Positions 37,889 to 46,740 of a stretch of 64,000 nucleotides of DNA are shown here, piece by piece (position 1 is the first letter of the stretch; each line of letters opens with the position of its first letter). Position numbers and translations under genes: made by a program. This DNA comes from Paraburkholderia panacisoli (GTDB lineage: Bacteria; Pseudomonadota; Gammaproteobacteria; Burkholderiales; Burkholderiaceae): the NCBI RefSeq assembly GCF_008369935.1, contig NZ_VTUZ01000032.1, positions 54,159 through 118,158 on the forward strand, in the 5' to 3' direction. The notes under the pieces are model-generated. The model did no database searches and had not been told where the DNA came from. It was given only the letters and a program-made list of their open reading frames with translations.

Positions 37889-37982
37889 GAAGGCAGCACT
37901 GAACCGCTTCACGATCCAGTTCGAAGTGCGGCTGGTGCCGGGTTAAACCTCAACCCGCTTACACAAAATTCCGGACACACCC
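37885..37982 (+). mobile_element. 3' end remnant of an IS256-type element
   Basis: A frame of 20 codons ending in a TAA at 37943-37945 reads AALNRFTIQFEVRLVPG, which resembles the extreme C-terminus of IS256/Mutator transposases. About 10 bp later comes CGCTTACACAAAATTCCGGA, the type of terminal repeat seen at IS256 ends. The rest of the element has been lost, apparently through the IS6 insertion. Confidence 0.4.
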
Positions 37983-38031
37983 TCTTCGCGGCCAGTGACG
38001 CGGCAGCGCATGCGCAGTCATGGTGCAGCGC

Positions 38032-38379
38032 TTACTTCTGTCGAGTCTCGTCGTGGAACTCGACGTCCTCGATCACGTCGCCGATATCCATGCACTGGCC
38101 CGCGCGCTCGCGCACCTGTTGCTCGTGCATCTGCTGTGCGCGCATTGCTTGCTCGCGAAGCTGTTTGCGCAGATCGCGCGTTTTCCACCAGACGAAACCG
38201 CCGATCACAATGCCTGCCGCAAGCACCACAGCCAACATCACAAGCGAAACGGCGAACCCCACGACGAGCAGCGCAGCGCCTATCACCACGGCTAGTACCT
38301 TCGCCAATAAGCTCGGTGGACCAGGACGCATAGTTGCGCCACTCTGCCTGAGCCTCTTCTGTTGCTTGTCGAATTGCAT
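38032..38379 (-). CDS. Small membrane protein of unknown function
   Basis: The 115-aa product has a hydrophobic hairpin of about 45 residues (KVLAVVIGAALLVVGFAVSL onwards, probably two membrane segments). A charged amphipathic helix rich in Gln, Arg and Glu follows (LRKQLREQAMRAQQMHEQQV). ATG 38379 has GGAG 6 bp upstream and is preferred to the start at 38415. I do not recognise a family. It lies between IS debris and the toxin-antitoxin genes. Confidence 0.65.
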   Translation of the reverse strand: MQFDKQQKRLRQSGATMRPGPPSLLAKVLAVVIGAALLVVGFAVSLVMLAVVLAAGIVIGGFVWWKTRDLRKQLREQAMRAQQMHEQQVRERAGQCMDIGDVIEDVEFHDETRQK

Positions 38380-38511
38380 CGCATCTCCAATCGCGGTTTC
38401 CCGGGGCGGTTTCAAGGGTGAAGCGCAACAGCGAGATTAATGTTTAGAGGTTTAAGGTTGATTTGCTGATACGAGGGTCGACCCTTTCGAACAAAGCCGT
38501 CCTGTTATCGC

Positions 38512-38832
38512 TCAGTATGCGCCGAAGATCCGGTCGAGCGCCGCGAGAATGGCCTCACGTCGATCTGAAAGGGAACCGATGCACTTGTCGAGAGGGTTCA
38601 ACGGGATTGCGCTCATGCCAGGCGTATCAAGGAAACATTCTTCGCCGTTGACTTCGAAAACGGGAAGCAGGTCGGATGGTTTGCCGGAGAAGGCGAGCTG
38701 CCGGACAGGTCGCAGAGGAATCACAATGCGCGTCGGCAGAATGCCGACATGGGTGCTTTGCACGTCGAGCAGGTAAGGTGCAAGTTTGCGCGTCTCACTG
38801 TCGGGGTTCGTGTAGAGGTCAAACCGGGGCAT
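38512..38832 (-). CDS. ccdB: CcdB family toxin
   Basis: The 106-aa protein matches CcdB along its length: MPRFDLYTNPDSETRKLAPY, YLLDVQSTHVGILPTRIVIP, and a C-terminal SLSDRREAILAALDRIFGAY that in CcdB inserts into GyrA. CcdB poisons DNA gyrase. It starts within the last bases of the antitoxin stop (TAATG at 38834-38830), the usual order of antitoxin then toxin. Its position beside mobile DNA fits stabilisation of an island. Confidence 0.92.
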   Translation of the reverse strand: MPRFDLYTNPDSETRKLAPYLLDVQSTHVGILPTRIVIPLRPVRQLAFSGKPSDLLPVFEVNGEECFLDTPGMSAIPLNPLDKCIGSLSDRREAILAALDRIFGAY

Positions 38833-39074
38833 TAAAACGTCCTGTATTTCGCGAGCGGAAGCCCGTCGCGATCGACCATCGCCGTGTAGGCGGCGATCAG
38901 CTCGGCGTTATCATCGGCCCAACGGCGCGCCTCCGCCTCCTGGATTTCTTCGCGCACGCCGCGCTCGCTCGCCCGCGAAAGATTAATACCAAGCTGCTTG
39001 GCCCGCTCCAGCAACTCAGGCGGCAAGGTGACGTTGGTGGATTTACGCGGTCGAACTTCGAGCGCTTTGCCCAT
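38832..39074 (-). CDS. ccdA: CcdA family antitoxin
   Basis: The 80-aa product has a ribbon-helix-helix DNA-binding start (RKSTNVTLPPELLERAKQLG) and a disordered acidic tail with EEIQEAEARRWADDNAELIA and ending LAKYRTF, the part that wraps the toxin. ATG 39074 has GGAG 6 bp upstream; the open frame continues to 39260 without a likely start. It is co-transcribed with ccdB and should repress the pair. Confidence 0.9.
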   Translation of the reverse strand: MGKALEVRPRKSTNVTLPPELLERAKQLGINLSRASERGVREEIQEAEARRWADDNAELIAAYTAMVDRDGLPLAKYRTF

Positions 39075-39701
39075 GTGCGGCTCCATGTTGCATACCATGT
39101 GCATTATGGTGCACATGCTCGACGGAGCACAAGTCCGTTGGTTGCGTGGCTGGTCACGAATCCGATTGAGGAAACTGCCGCGACGTGGAATGGTGCTCGC
39201 GAGGAAGGGGGCGAGATGATGTGCGGGTCGAGGCGTTACTTGATCGGCCAAAGCCGACATTGGGCTGTCCTCGGTCGCACGTCAGCAATGGGGGGGATTG
39301 CCGACGGAGACGGCATCAAGCAGCTGGACGGCAGCTTCCTGCATCCGCGAACTCACACTTTCGACCCGTTACTGCCGGTCGAGCCGCCGGAGGTTCAAGG
39401 GCGCGTATCAGAGCGGAACGGTCATTCCGTACCGTCGATCGAGGACAAGTCATCGGCCACTCCGGTCATTCGAGCCTTCAGGGGTTCGGCAATTTTGAAT
39501 GACCGGTATAAAAAGATTGAACGTGCGCTAACGTTGGTTTGCGTGGTCTCGCGCTCTGGGAGGTAGGTGTGATCTGTTAGTTTTTCACATAGACAAACCC
39601 AGCTATATGCGGCCGGGCCTTGACGTGCGGAGCACGCCTGCTTGCGGGGCAGAGAAGTGATAGGTTCGCTGGCGCCAGCTACTTGCCCACTTCCCGCCCG
39701 A
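39075..39701. other. Gene-free stretch holding one intergenic repeat copy
   Basis: No credible gene was seen. Bases 39240-39370 hold a copy of the repeat described at 45,060-45,185. The rest shows only arginine-rich shadow frames. Confidence 0.6.
39240..39370 (+). repeat. Degenerate dispersed intergenic repeat, copy 1
   Basis: The stretch contains TCGGCCAAAGCCGACATTGG, ACGTCAGCAATG, GATTGCCGACG and TCCTGCAT. The same blocks recur in the same order on the other strand at 45,060-45,185. Confidence 0.7.
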
Positions 39702-39881
39702 CTAGCACTTTCCGCCGTTGGCGATATCGTTCATTCGTAGGACGGTCGTGGTGACCCATGTGTTCACGTTGGTATAGTCAACAACGGTGCATCCACCGAT
39801 AATCCCGCCACGCACGAGCGCCATGGCACTTCTGTCCAAGTCTTCGATCTTGGTCAGATCTTTGATCACTAGTATGTTCAT
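39702..39881 (-). CDS. Small peptide with a double-glycine-type leader
   Basis: The 59-aa peptide starts at ATG 39881 with GGAGA 8 bp upstream. The leader reads LVIKDLTKIEDLDRSAMALV followed by RGG, and the rest is a short hydrophobic stretch with two cysteines (IIGGC and C-terminal GGKC). The LDRxAMxxVRGG pattern recalls double-glycine leaders of bacteriocin-like or RiPP-like precursors, which I have seen in small Burkholderia and Ralstonia proteins. No C39 peptidase transporter or modifying enzyme is visible in the window, so it may be an orphan. Confidence 0.65.
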   Translation of the reverse strand: MNILVIKDLTKIEDLDRSAMALVRGGIIGGCTVVDYTNVNTWVTTTVLRMNDIANGGKC

Positions 39882-40108
39882 TGCAGTCTCCGAATCGAAA
39901 GTTGAAGCCACAAAACTTACGTTAAGAGCGATCGCGCACTCCGATATGCACGAGATGTGCCATTTCCTGGAGCAACGCCATCGCCTTAGCTGCACGGCTA
40001 TAACTGGACTGCCTTTGTGCCATTCCCACGTCCCTTTTTGAAGATCGGGTTGGCGAACATCGGGGGGGATTGTCAGTTGGTAGCCGACGTATTGCAGGTA
40101 CGTGTCGG

Positions 40109-40378
40109 TTACCGAGAAACACAATATTCCTTGTGATTTTGCTCAAGGATTTCAGAAACGGCGGCAGCGAGCTCCGTGAACTGTCGTTGCGAAAGGATTC
40201 GGCCGATTATCCGCCCAGGGTCGGTTGTGACGATCGCGTGTGTGAAGCAGTGGCCTGTTTCCAAACGAAACATCTGCCACGGATTCGGTCCCGCAGTGCT
40301 GAAGAACTCGTCGGTTCGCCCATCGTCCGGCAGCAACGCAAGGAGAATGGCCTCCGTGCGACAGGAGCCGACTTTCAC
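40109..40378 (-). CDS. Possible small protein, unknown
   Basis: An 89-aa frame contains the protein-like stretch PWQMFRLETGHCFTHAIVTT and GRILSQRQFTELAAAVSEIL. Its first 12 codons fall in a repeat-like sequence (AGGAGCCGACTTTCACC), so the true start may be later or the gene may be a remnant. I recognise no family. It sits upstream of the leader peptide gene on the same strand. Confidence 0.3.
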   Translation of the reverse strand: MKVGSCRTEAILLALLPDDGRTDEFFSTAGPNPWQMFRLETGHCFTHAIVTTDPGRIIGRILSQRQFTELAAAVSEILEQNHKEYCVSR

Positions 40379-40429
40379 CCCTTACTGCTTACCGGTCTCC
40401 CGGTGCACCTATTCTCGACGCGAACTCGT

Positions 40430-40768
40430 TCAATTGTGGGTATAGGTCTTGCTGATCGGCGTGTTGCCGTGTGAAAAGAAATATTTCACCTTTTGCGCAA
40501 AAGACTGCTTCGGCGTCTTCTTGCATTCCTCAATCAGCGCGGCAACGGTTTCGTCCTGACCGACCATGACGACATCTTCGGCTCGCAGCTTGCCTTTGTT
40601 GTTGTAGCCGTCCATCCAGTACACCATCTGTGGCTTGTACACATCATCCATCACGATGAAGTCCTGGCATGTCATTTTGGCTGGTTTCATTTCCTTACTC
40701 GAATCGGCAAGGCAGGATGCCGACAGGGCGACTCCGATAAGACAGACTGCTGCTTTGATCGTATTCAC
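40430..40768 (-). CDS. HdeA/HdeB-like periplasmic protein
   Basis: The 112-aa product starts with a signal peptide (VNTIKAAVCLIGVALSASCL). The mature domain MTCQDFIVMDDVYKPQMVYW, with IEECKKTPKQSF near the end, has the two conserved cysteines and the pattern of the HdeA acid-stress chaperone family. The start is taken as GTG 40768 because GGAG is spaced 6 bp before it; ATG 40795 lacks a site. HdeA-type proteins bind unfolded periplasmic proteins at low pH. Confidence 0.8.
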   Translation of the reverse strand: MNTIKAAVCLIGVALSASCLADSSKEMKPAKMTCQDFIVMDDVYKPQMVYWMDGYNNKGKLRAEDVVMVGQDETVAALIEECKKTPKQSFAQKVKYFFSHGNTPISKTYTHN

Positions 40769-41848
40769 GGCTCTCTCCGCTACTAAACAGTACAAATCGG
40801 TTCGTATTGAGCGACGGCGGTATCGCGAACGGCGTCGTCGGGGTTACGCTCCGTACGAGATGGCTCGGCCTTTGATTTCCTCCGGGCGCCTCGCGCCAGA
40901 ACGCACGTTCGACCACGATTACCTGAGCAATAGAATAGACGACTGGTGGGGATGCCGATATAGGACCAAAGTTCAATACAATCAGACGAAGTAAGCCCGC
41001 GCGGCCTTTTCCCAACGCGGCGCGCACCGCGCCGAGGGACTATTTATATTGCGTCGATTCTGATGAGAAATTCGCCGTATTGCGCTTTCAATCCGCTCGA
41101 ATCGGCCTAAAAGCCTCTCGCGGGCATCGGTTAAGGGTAAGAAGACCCGGAATACCCGACGCCTGAATGTCCGAGTGACGGTGCTGGCGAATGGCGGTAC
41201 ATGGCCGGAAGTACGCATTCACCCAGCCTGCCGGAAAGCCGCCGTTGATGACTCCAACGTCCGCTCTGGAGGGCGTTCGCCGAACTGGTGCTCTCGGCCA
41301 AGGGCGATCATTCACGCGCGCCGTTGCACGGACACTCAAACGTCTGAAGTACATCAGTGAGCAGCCAGCCCGTTCGCGACGACGAACGCCTACCGGCAGT
41401 CGAGTGCGGCAGTTGATCCGGCCCGTCTCTGCAAGAGGCTGCCATCACCATATTGGACCTAAGTCCTATTGCGCAACGCGCGAGTCTGCCAAATATTGTT
41501 GGCACGACGACGAACCAGGAGCCCGGTCGGATTAGATTGATCGATATTGCTGCATCGCCAGACGAAGAGGCTTCGCCTGGCTTTGGTTCAATTTTCACGG
41601 CCGCTAGCGGCGCCACAATCCTCGCCTCATTTTCCAATCGTTTACGTCGAGGCGATTGAGCCGCCTGCAATAACCGGCCCCTCGACCGGCTCCATCCGTT
41701 TGCTTCGCGTTACTCGTTTCCCGACGAAAATAGCGACCAGGTTCCACCATGTGATGCCCTCAACGTAGCCAACGCATTGATTGCACGCGCCACGCCGGCT
41801 AATTGCCAGAGGTAGTGAATTCGACCGTAACCCTTGATGGAGGTGATG
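40769..41848. other. Gene-free kilobase with repeats
   Basis: I see no supportable gene. Frames on both strands are short and lack family resemblance. Bases 41200-41320 hold a copy of the dispersed repeat. Confidence 0.55.
41200..41320 (+). repeat. Degenerate dispersed intergenic repeat, copy 2
   Basis: CATGGCCGGAAGTACG at 41210-41225 and a following GAACTGGTGCTCTCGGCCA recur at 43,041-43,056 and about 43,120. The block shares the TCGGCCA core with copies 1 and 4. Confidence 0.7.
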
Positions 41849-42436
41849 ATGCGCAGACGTTCTGTTCTGAAGACAGGTGCCGCAACGCTAACGATCGTGG
41901 GACTGTCGCTGACCAGATTCCCAGCGACAATGACTGAGGCCGTTGCCGCAGAGTCCGGTGCAGCGAAGCGTCACGAAATCGACGCAAAGGTCAACGCGAC
42001 ACTGTCACGGCTGTTCGAGACAGTCAAAGGCTCAAAAGAACTTGTCGCCAAGGCGGATGGCGTACTCGTATTCCCGGCTGTGATCAAGGCTGGCTTCGTC
42101 GCCGGGGGAGAGTACGGTCAAGGCGCTTTGCGGGTAGGTGGGAAAACGGTCGGCTACTACAGCACGGCGGCGGCCTCATTCGGCTTGCAGGCAGGTGCGC
42201 AATCCAAGGCTGTCATCTTCCTCTTCATGACCCATGATGCGCTTAACAGCTTCCGCAACTCGAAAGGCTGGTCAGTTGGTGGCGAAGGATCGGTTGCGCT
42301 GGTGACGGTTGGAGCGAATGGCCAGATCGATACGACAACGGCTACCGCACCGGTTCAAGCAATTGTGATGACCAACGCCGGACTAATGGGTGATGTGTCG
42401 CTGTCTGGCACCAAGGTTTCCCGACTGAAAATCTGA
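41849..42436 (+). CDS. SYLF/Ysc84-domain protein with TAT-like signal
   Basis: The 195-aa product starts with MRRRSVLKTGAATLTIVGLS, a twin-arginine-like signal. The rest is a SYLF domain: KELVAKADGVLVFPAVIKAG, GEYGQGALRVGGKTVGYYST and AVIFLFMTHDALNSFRNS. SYLF proteins bind phospholipids; bacterial ones are poorly understood. Several in-frame starts precede it, but GGAGG at 41839-41843 is best placed for ATG 41849. It probably acts in the periplasm or at a membrane. Confidence 0.88.
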   Translation: MRRRSVLKTGAATLTIVGLSLTRFPATMTEAVAAESGAAKRHEIDAKVNATLSRLFETVKGSKELVAKADGVLVFPAVIKAGFVAGGEYGQGALRVGGKTVGYYSTAAASFGLQAGAQSKAVIFLFMTHDALNSFRNSKGWSVGGEGSVALVTVGANGQIDTTTATAPVQAIVMTNAGLMGDVSLSGTKVSRLKI

Positions 42437-42544
42437 AGTCGCTCGCGCTAGCGTCGGCCCGTCCCCTGCCATCACGCCGGCAAGAGACCGCTGACCTGGG
42501 CACGAAGACCGGAGGCACGAACACGATTTCCCGCGCGTGCCTCA

Positions 42545-42868
42545 TTGAACCGCATCTTGACGCCGGTGCAAGCCGTCCTCTGCGCCAGTGTATTCGGAGG
42601 ATGTGCAGGAACGTCGTCAACCGTCGGCGTGCCGGGATATCAGAACCGCGCGGTGACTCGCACCGCGGGTGGCGTGCAGGTTTCGACAGCCGTGCTATCG
42701 CCAGAGGAAAGCGCGACGATTTACGGCGTTCCGCCCGCCGACAGAAAAAACCAGCCGGTGAACCTTGACGCCACCACGAAGGGTCCGTTTTACCGCTGGA
42801 AGCGGTCGTTGAGGTCACCCTGCGTCTTGTGGCTGCTCAGGGTCGGGTGCCGTCCTCTGGTAGGGTGA
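42545..42868 (+). pseudogene. Truncated lipoprotein remnant
   Basis: A TTG-initiated frame gives a lipoprotein start (VLCASVFGGC) and then VSTAVLSPEESATIYGVPPA. This resembles the beginning of a much longer Burkholderia lipoprotein as I remember it. Homology seems to stop after about 80 residues and the remaining residues look random, so this is probably a 5' fragment. It is followed by repeat DNA. Confidence 0.45.
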
Positions 42869-43327
42869 AAAGCTGTCATTCGAAGTAACAGCTCGTCCAA
42901 CGACCGCAGAGCAACCTACACCGACCCTTGGCCGGCGATCGGCCCAATGACCGCAACACGCCCTGAGCCAGTCCGTCAAGTGGTTTCTGAGCGAAGCCGA
43001 CACTTGAATGTCAAACCGACGATCGAGTCGAACGACGGCTCATGGCCGGAAGTACGGATTCTCACGAACCGCCTGAAAGCTGCCCTTGAGAATTCCAACA
43101 TCCTCACGGCGGCACCTTCATCGAACTGGTGCTATCGGCCAGGAGCCGTCACTCACCGTCTGTTCGCTGGCCCCGCAGCCGGAACACCCGGTGCGCCAGT
43201 GCCCGCCTCGCTTTGTGGACGGTGGGCGCCGCAAAGCGCAAGCGGCTCTTCACTCGTGCGGCCAGAAAAGAGACCGCCCTGTACATCCGGTCGGCTATCA
43301 TGCCTATCCTCTCCGAAGTAGCCCCTT
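42869..43327. other. Gene-free stretch with a repeat copy
   Basis: No gene is supported. Bases 43035-43160 hold a repeat copy. The promoter of the ABC-F gene is presumably in the last 100 bp. Confidence 0.55.
43035..43160 (+). repeat. Degenerate dispersed intergenic repeat, copy 3
   Basis: It shares CATGGCCGGAAGTACG (43041-43056), GAACTGGTGCTATCGGCCAG and a GCCGTCACTCACC tail with copy 2 at 41,200. Confidence 0.7.
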
Positions 43328-45007
43328 ATGATTTCCGTCCGTAATCTCACGCTGCGCCGCGGCGTTAATGTCGTACTCGACAACGCGTCCATCACCTTCA
43401 CCCCCGGCGAAAAGATTGGTCTTGTCGGCCGCAATGGCGCCGGCAAGTCGTCCTTCTTCGGCCTTCTCAACGGCACGCTGCACGAAGATAGTGGCGAGTT
43501 CTCGATTCCCGCTGCGTGGAAGATGGGCCAGGTCGCGCAGGAGATGTCGGAGACCGAGCAGAGCGCGACCGACTTCGTAGTCGAGGGTGACACCGTGCTG
43601 CTGGCCGCGCAGGCCGAAGTAGCCGCCGCTGAGGCCAGTGACGACGGTATGCGCATGGCGCACGCCTACATGGACCTGCACGACGCCGGTGCGCACGATG
43701 CCCCCGCACGTGCCCAAGCGCTGATCCTGGGCCTTGGCTTCAGTGATGCGCAGCTTAGCCAGCCGGTCAACAGTTTCTCCGGCGGCTGGCGCATGCGACT
43801 GCAACTGGCGCGCGCGCTCATGTGCCCGTCCGACCTGTTGCTGCTCGACGAGCCGACCAATCACCTCGACCTCGACGCGCTGGTCTGGCTGGAAGCGTGG
43901 CTCAAGCGCTATCAAGGAACCCTGGTAGTGATCAGCCACGATCGCGAATTCCTCGACGCGGTGACGCAGGTGACGGTGCACGTCGACAACGCCAGGCTCG
44001 TGCGTTATGGCGGCAACTACAGCAAGTTCGAAGAGATGCGCGCTGAGCAGCTCGTGTTGCAGCAGGCCGCGATGGCCAGGCAGGCGGACAAGATCGCCCA
44101 CCTGCAGAAATTCATCGACCGTTTCAAGGCCAAGGCCTCGAAGGCGAAGCAGGCGCAGAGCCGGGTCAAGGCGCTCGAACGCATGGAGAAGATCGCACCC
44201 GTGCTTGCCGACGCAGAGTTCACCTTCGAGTTCAAGGAACCGCTCAACGTCCCGAACCCGCTGTTGTCGATGCTGGACGCGAGCTTCGGCTACCCGGCGC
44301 CGACCGACGCACTGCCGGGCACGCCGCCCACGGTCATCGTGCGGGGCATCAACCGATCCGTGCTGGCCGGGCAGCGCATCGGCATCCTCGGTGCCAACGG
44401 CCAGGGCAAGTCCACGCTGGTGAAGACGGTGGCGCACGCACTGGCGCCGATTGCTGGCGAAATCAGCGAAGGCAAAGGCCTGAACATTGGCTACTTCGCA
44501 CAGCAGGAACTCGACGTGCTGCGTCCGCTCGACACGCCGATGGAACACATGATCCGCCTTGCCAAGGACACGCCGCCGCACATGCGCGCGCCCGGCCAGA
44601 GTGGCACCGAACAATCGCTTCGCACCTTCCTCGGCACCTTCAACTTCAGTGGCGACATGGTCCATCAGGCGGTCAACACGATGAGCGGTGGCGAAAAGGC
44701 GCGGCTCGTGTTGTGCATGATCGTGTGGCAGCGCCCCAATCTGCTGCTGCTCGACGAGCCTACCAACCACCTCGACCTGGCCACACGCGAAGCGCTAGGC
44801 ATGGCACTCAACGAATTCGAAGGCACAGTGATACTGGTCAGTCACGACAGGTCCCTGCTGCGCGCGGTCTGTGACGAGTTCTGGCTCGTCACCAAGGGTG
44901 GCGTCGAGCCCTTTGACGGCGATCTGGACGATTACCAGCAGTTCCTGCGCGACGAAGCCCGTCGCATGCGCGAGCAGGCCGCCGGGGAGCAGAAGGTCAT
45001 CGTCTGA
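43328..45007 (+). CDS. ABC-F family ATPase, YheS-like
   Basis: The 559-aa protein has two ABC domains. Walker A motifs are GRNGAGKSS and GANGQGKST, ABC signatures are SFSGGWRMRLQLA and TMSGGEKARL, and both Walker B sites read LLLLDEPTNHLDL. A charged linker with KIAHLQKFIDRFKAKASKAK joins them, as in translation-associated ABC-F proteins, and there are no membrane segments. Full YheS-like proteins are about 630-640 aa, so this one lacks the C-terminal coiled extension. Such proteins act on the ribosome. Here it may be a second paralogue carried by the island; that is a guess. Confidence 0.88.
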   Translation: MISVRNLTLRRGVNVVLDNASITFTPGEKIGLVGRNGAGKSSFFGLLNGTLHEDSGEFSIPAAWKMGQVAQEMSETEQSATDFVVEGDTVLLAAQAEVAAAEASDDGMRMAHAYMDLHDAGAHDAPARAQALILGLGFSDAQLSQPVNSFSGGWRMRLQLARALMCPSDLLLLDEPTNHLDLDALVWLEAWLKRYQGTLVVISHDREFLDAVTQVTVHVDNARLVRYGGNYSKFEEMRAEQLVLQQAAMARQADKIAHLQKFIDRFKAKASKAKQAQSRVKALERMEKIAPVLADAEFTFEFKEPLNVPNPLLSMLDASFGYPAPTDALPGTPPTVIVRGINRSVLAGQRIGILGANGQGKSTLVKTVAHALAPIAGEISEGKGLNIGYFAQQELDVLRPLDTPMEHMIRLAKDTPPHMRAPGQSGTEQSLRTFLGTFNFSGDMVHQAVNTMSGGEKARLVLCMIVWQRPNLLLLDEPTNHLDLATREALGMALNEFEGTVILVSHDRSLLRAVCDEFWLVTKGGVEPFDGDLDDYQQFLRDEARRMREQAAGEQKVIV

Positions 45008-45531
45008 GTTAAACCCCCTGGCAGTTCCAGTTTGGAAGCTGCCATAGCGCTCGCATCGAGTCGAAGGGCCGCTTAAGATCGGGAGTGTGAGCTCACTGAT
45101 GCAGGATGCTGCCACCGGGTTGCTCGATGACGCCATCGTCGGCAATCAGCCACATTGCTGACGTAGAACCCAGCCCATCCCAATGACGGCTCCGGCCGAT
45201 AACTTGCCGACCAACTCGGCGGGCCGAGCGTCAGTTGCATCCCGGAAGCTGTCATTGCGGCGTCAGGAGTCCGCACGGCAACTGTGGGCTGCGGATACAG
45301 CCAGGCGCGTGCGAGCACGTCCGGATCAAATCCTCACGGTATCGCTGACGGTATCGTCGCTATCCGACCGGGCGGAAAGGCCGTCTCCGTAGGGACCCCG
45401 ATCACCGATTGACGATCGAGTGGGAATCATCGGCCAACTCACGCAAACGAGTCTGAAACGCTTCGCGCGCTATTTCTTCGGGGTTGCGAAATCGCTTGTG
45501 CCGTGAGCGGGGGGCGACGCGGACCAAAAGA
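45008..45531. other. Gene-free stretch with an inverted repeat copy
   Basis: No gene is supported. Bases 45060-45185 hold a - strand copy of the dispersed repeat. Confidence 0.55.
45060..45185 (-). repeat. Degenerate dispersed intergenic repeat, copy 4 (inverted)
   Basis: Read on the - strand it gives GGCCGGAGCCGTCATTGG, ACGTCAGCAATG, GATTGCCGACG, GGCAGC and TCCTGCAT in the same order as copy 1 at 39,240. Confidence 0.7.
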
Positions 45532-46740
45532 TTAATCGCTCAAGCTCTCCAGATAATGCCCCCAGTCCTGCATCATCTTCTGTCTCTCAGGAAAAAACTC
45601 CGCCTTGTTATACGCGCGACTCACGCGATTCTTTTCGACGTGGGCCAACTGACGTTCAATCGCCAGGGGAGCAAACCCCTGTTCGTGCGCCCATGTACTG
45701 AACGTCCCTCGTGCGCCGTGCGCCCTGAAGAGCCGTTCATGATTGAATCCAGCGCCGACCAAGGCTGCATTGATTGTGGTAGCCGCCATGGGCCGCGATT
45801 TGTCTCTGACGTTTGGGAAAAGGTAATCATCGGCGCCTTTAGGCCGTGTAATCTCTCTGATTTTTTCCAAAATCTCAATTGTTTGAGGGCTGAGGGGCAC
45901 GACATGTGGACGCTCCATCTTCATGCGCTCGCCGGGGATGACCCATATGGCGGATTCCAGGTCGATCTCTCCCCACGTCGCACCTCGCGACTCGACGGTA
46001 CGCACCGACGTAAGGAACAGTAGACGCATCACTAAACGTATGAGCTCAGTTCCCGTAACCGAGAATGCCGCCAGCACGTGTTTCAGTTCATTAGCCTCCA
46101 GCGCCCGGTTGTGGCGCGGAGGCGGGAGTGTCACTACATCGGATGGCTTGAGCGCTGCAACAGGATTCGCGTCGACCCGCCCGCTGATAATCGCTCGCCT
46201 GAATATCGCGTCAAGGTGTTGGCGGAGTCGTGTCGCGATATGGGGAGTGCCCTCAGCCTTGCGTTCGTTGCGTGCAATCACTTTGCGCTTTGCGATGGAT
46301 TGCAGCAGATCGTAGACGTGTGCCACCTTGATATCGCGTACTGGCATCTTCCCGAGTGGCGAATCTTTCACGTAGCGTGTGAGAAAGCGTATGGCCTGCC
46401 CGCAGTAATCCTCGCTCCACCTGTCGCGGTTGTCTTCAATCCAGTCTTCGCAGACGGCCCAAAAGGTGTTCTTGTTATGTGTGATCGTCTGCAGTTGCAG
46501 CTGCTTCTCATAGGCCTTGGGGTGAACGCTGGACGACACGAGCTTGGCTGCATCATTGCGACGTTGGGGGCGTCGCTTATCGACAGATCAGGGAATCGCC
46601 CAAGGCTATAGCTGTGCAATCCTTGCCATCTAGCCGGTAGTCAAATTTGACAACCGTAGATACATGGAGTCGCGGTCGCGAATCTTATAGCGCTTGTCTT
46701 GCGGTTTGGCGTTCAGCAGCAGCGGGTAGGTTAGCTTCAT
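45532..46740 (-). pseudogene. P4-type tyrosine-recombinase integrase, frameshifted
   Basis: The catalytic two-thirds is open (45532-46539): SVRTVESRGATWGEIDL with the first Arg, RAHGARGTFSTWAHEQG with the HxxR, QLAHVEKNRVSRAYN with the final His and Tyr. The normal start is at ATG 46740 behind CGAGGAG (MKLTYPLLLNAKPQDKRYKI). That frame meets a TAG after about 36 codons. The match resumes in other frames as KFDYRLDGKD, YSLGRFPDLSIS and RRNDAAKLVSSSVHPKAYEK. The last shift lies at a run of five C/G near 46,565. At least three frame changes break the arm-binding domain, so the full enzyme is not made. It marks one end of an integrated element. Confidence 0.88.

Noticed and set aside
40109..42000. 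Possible CRISPR-like arrangement of the dispersed repeats
   Set aside because: Copies are long, degenerate, widely spaced and in both orientations; there are no regular spacers or cas genes.
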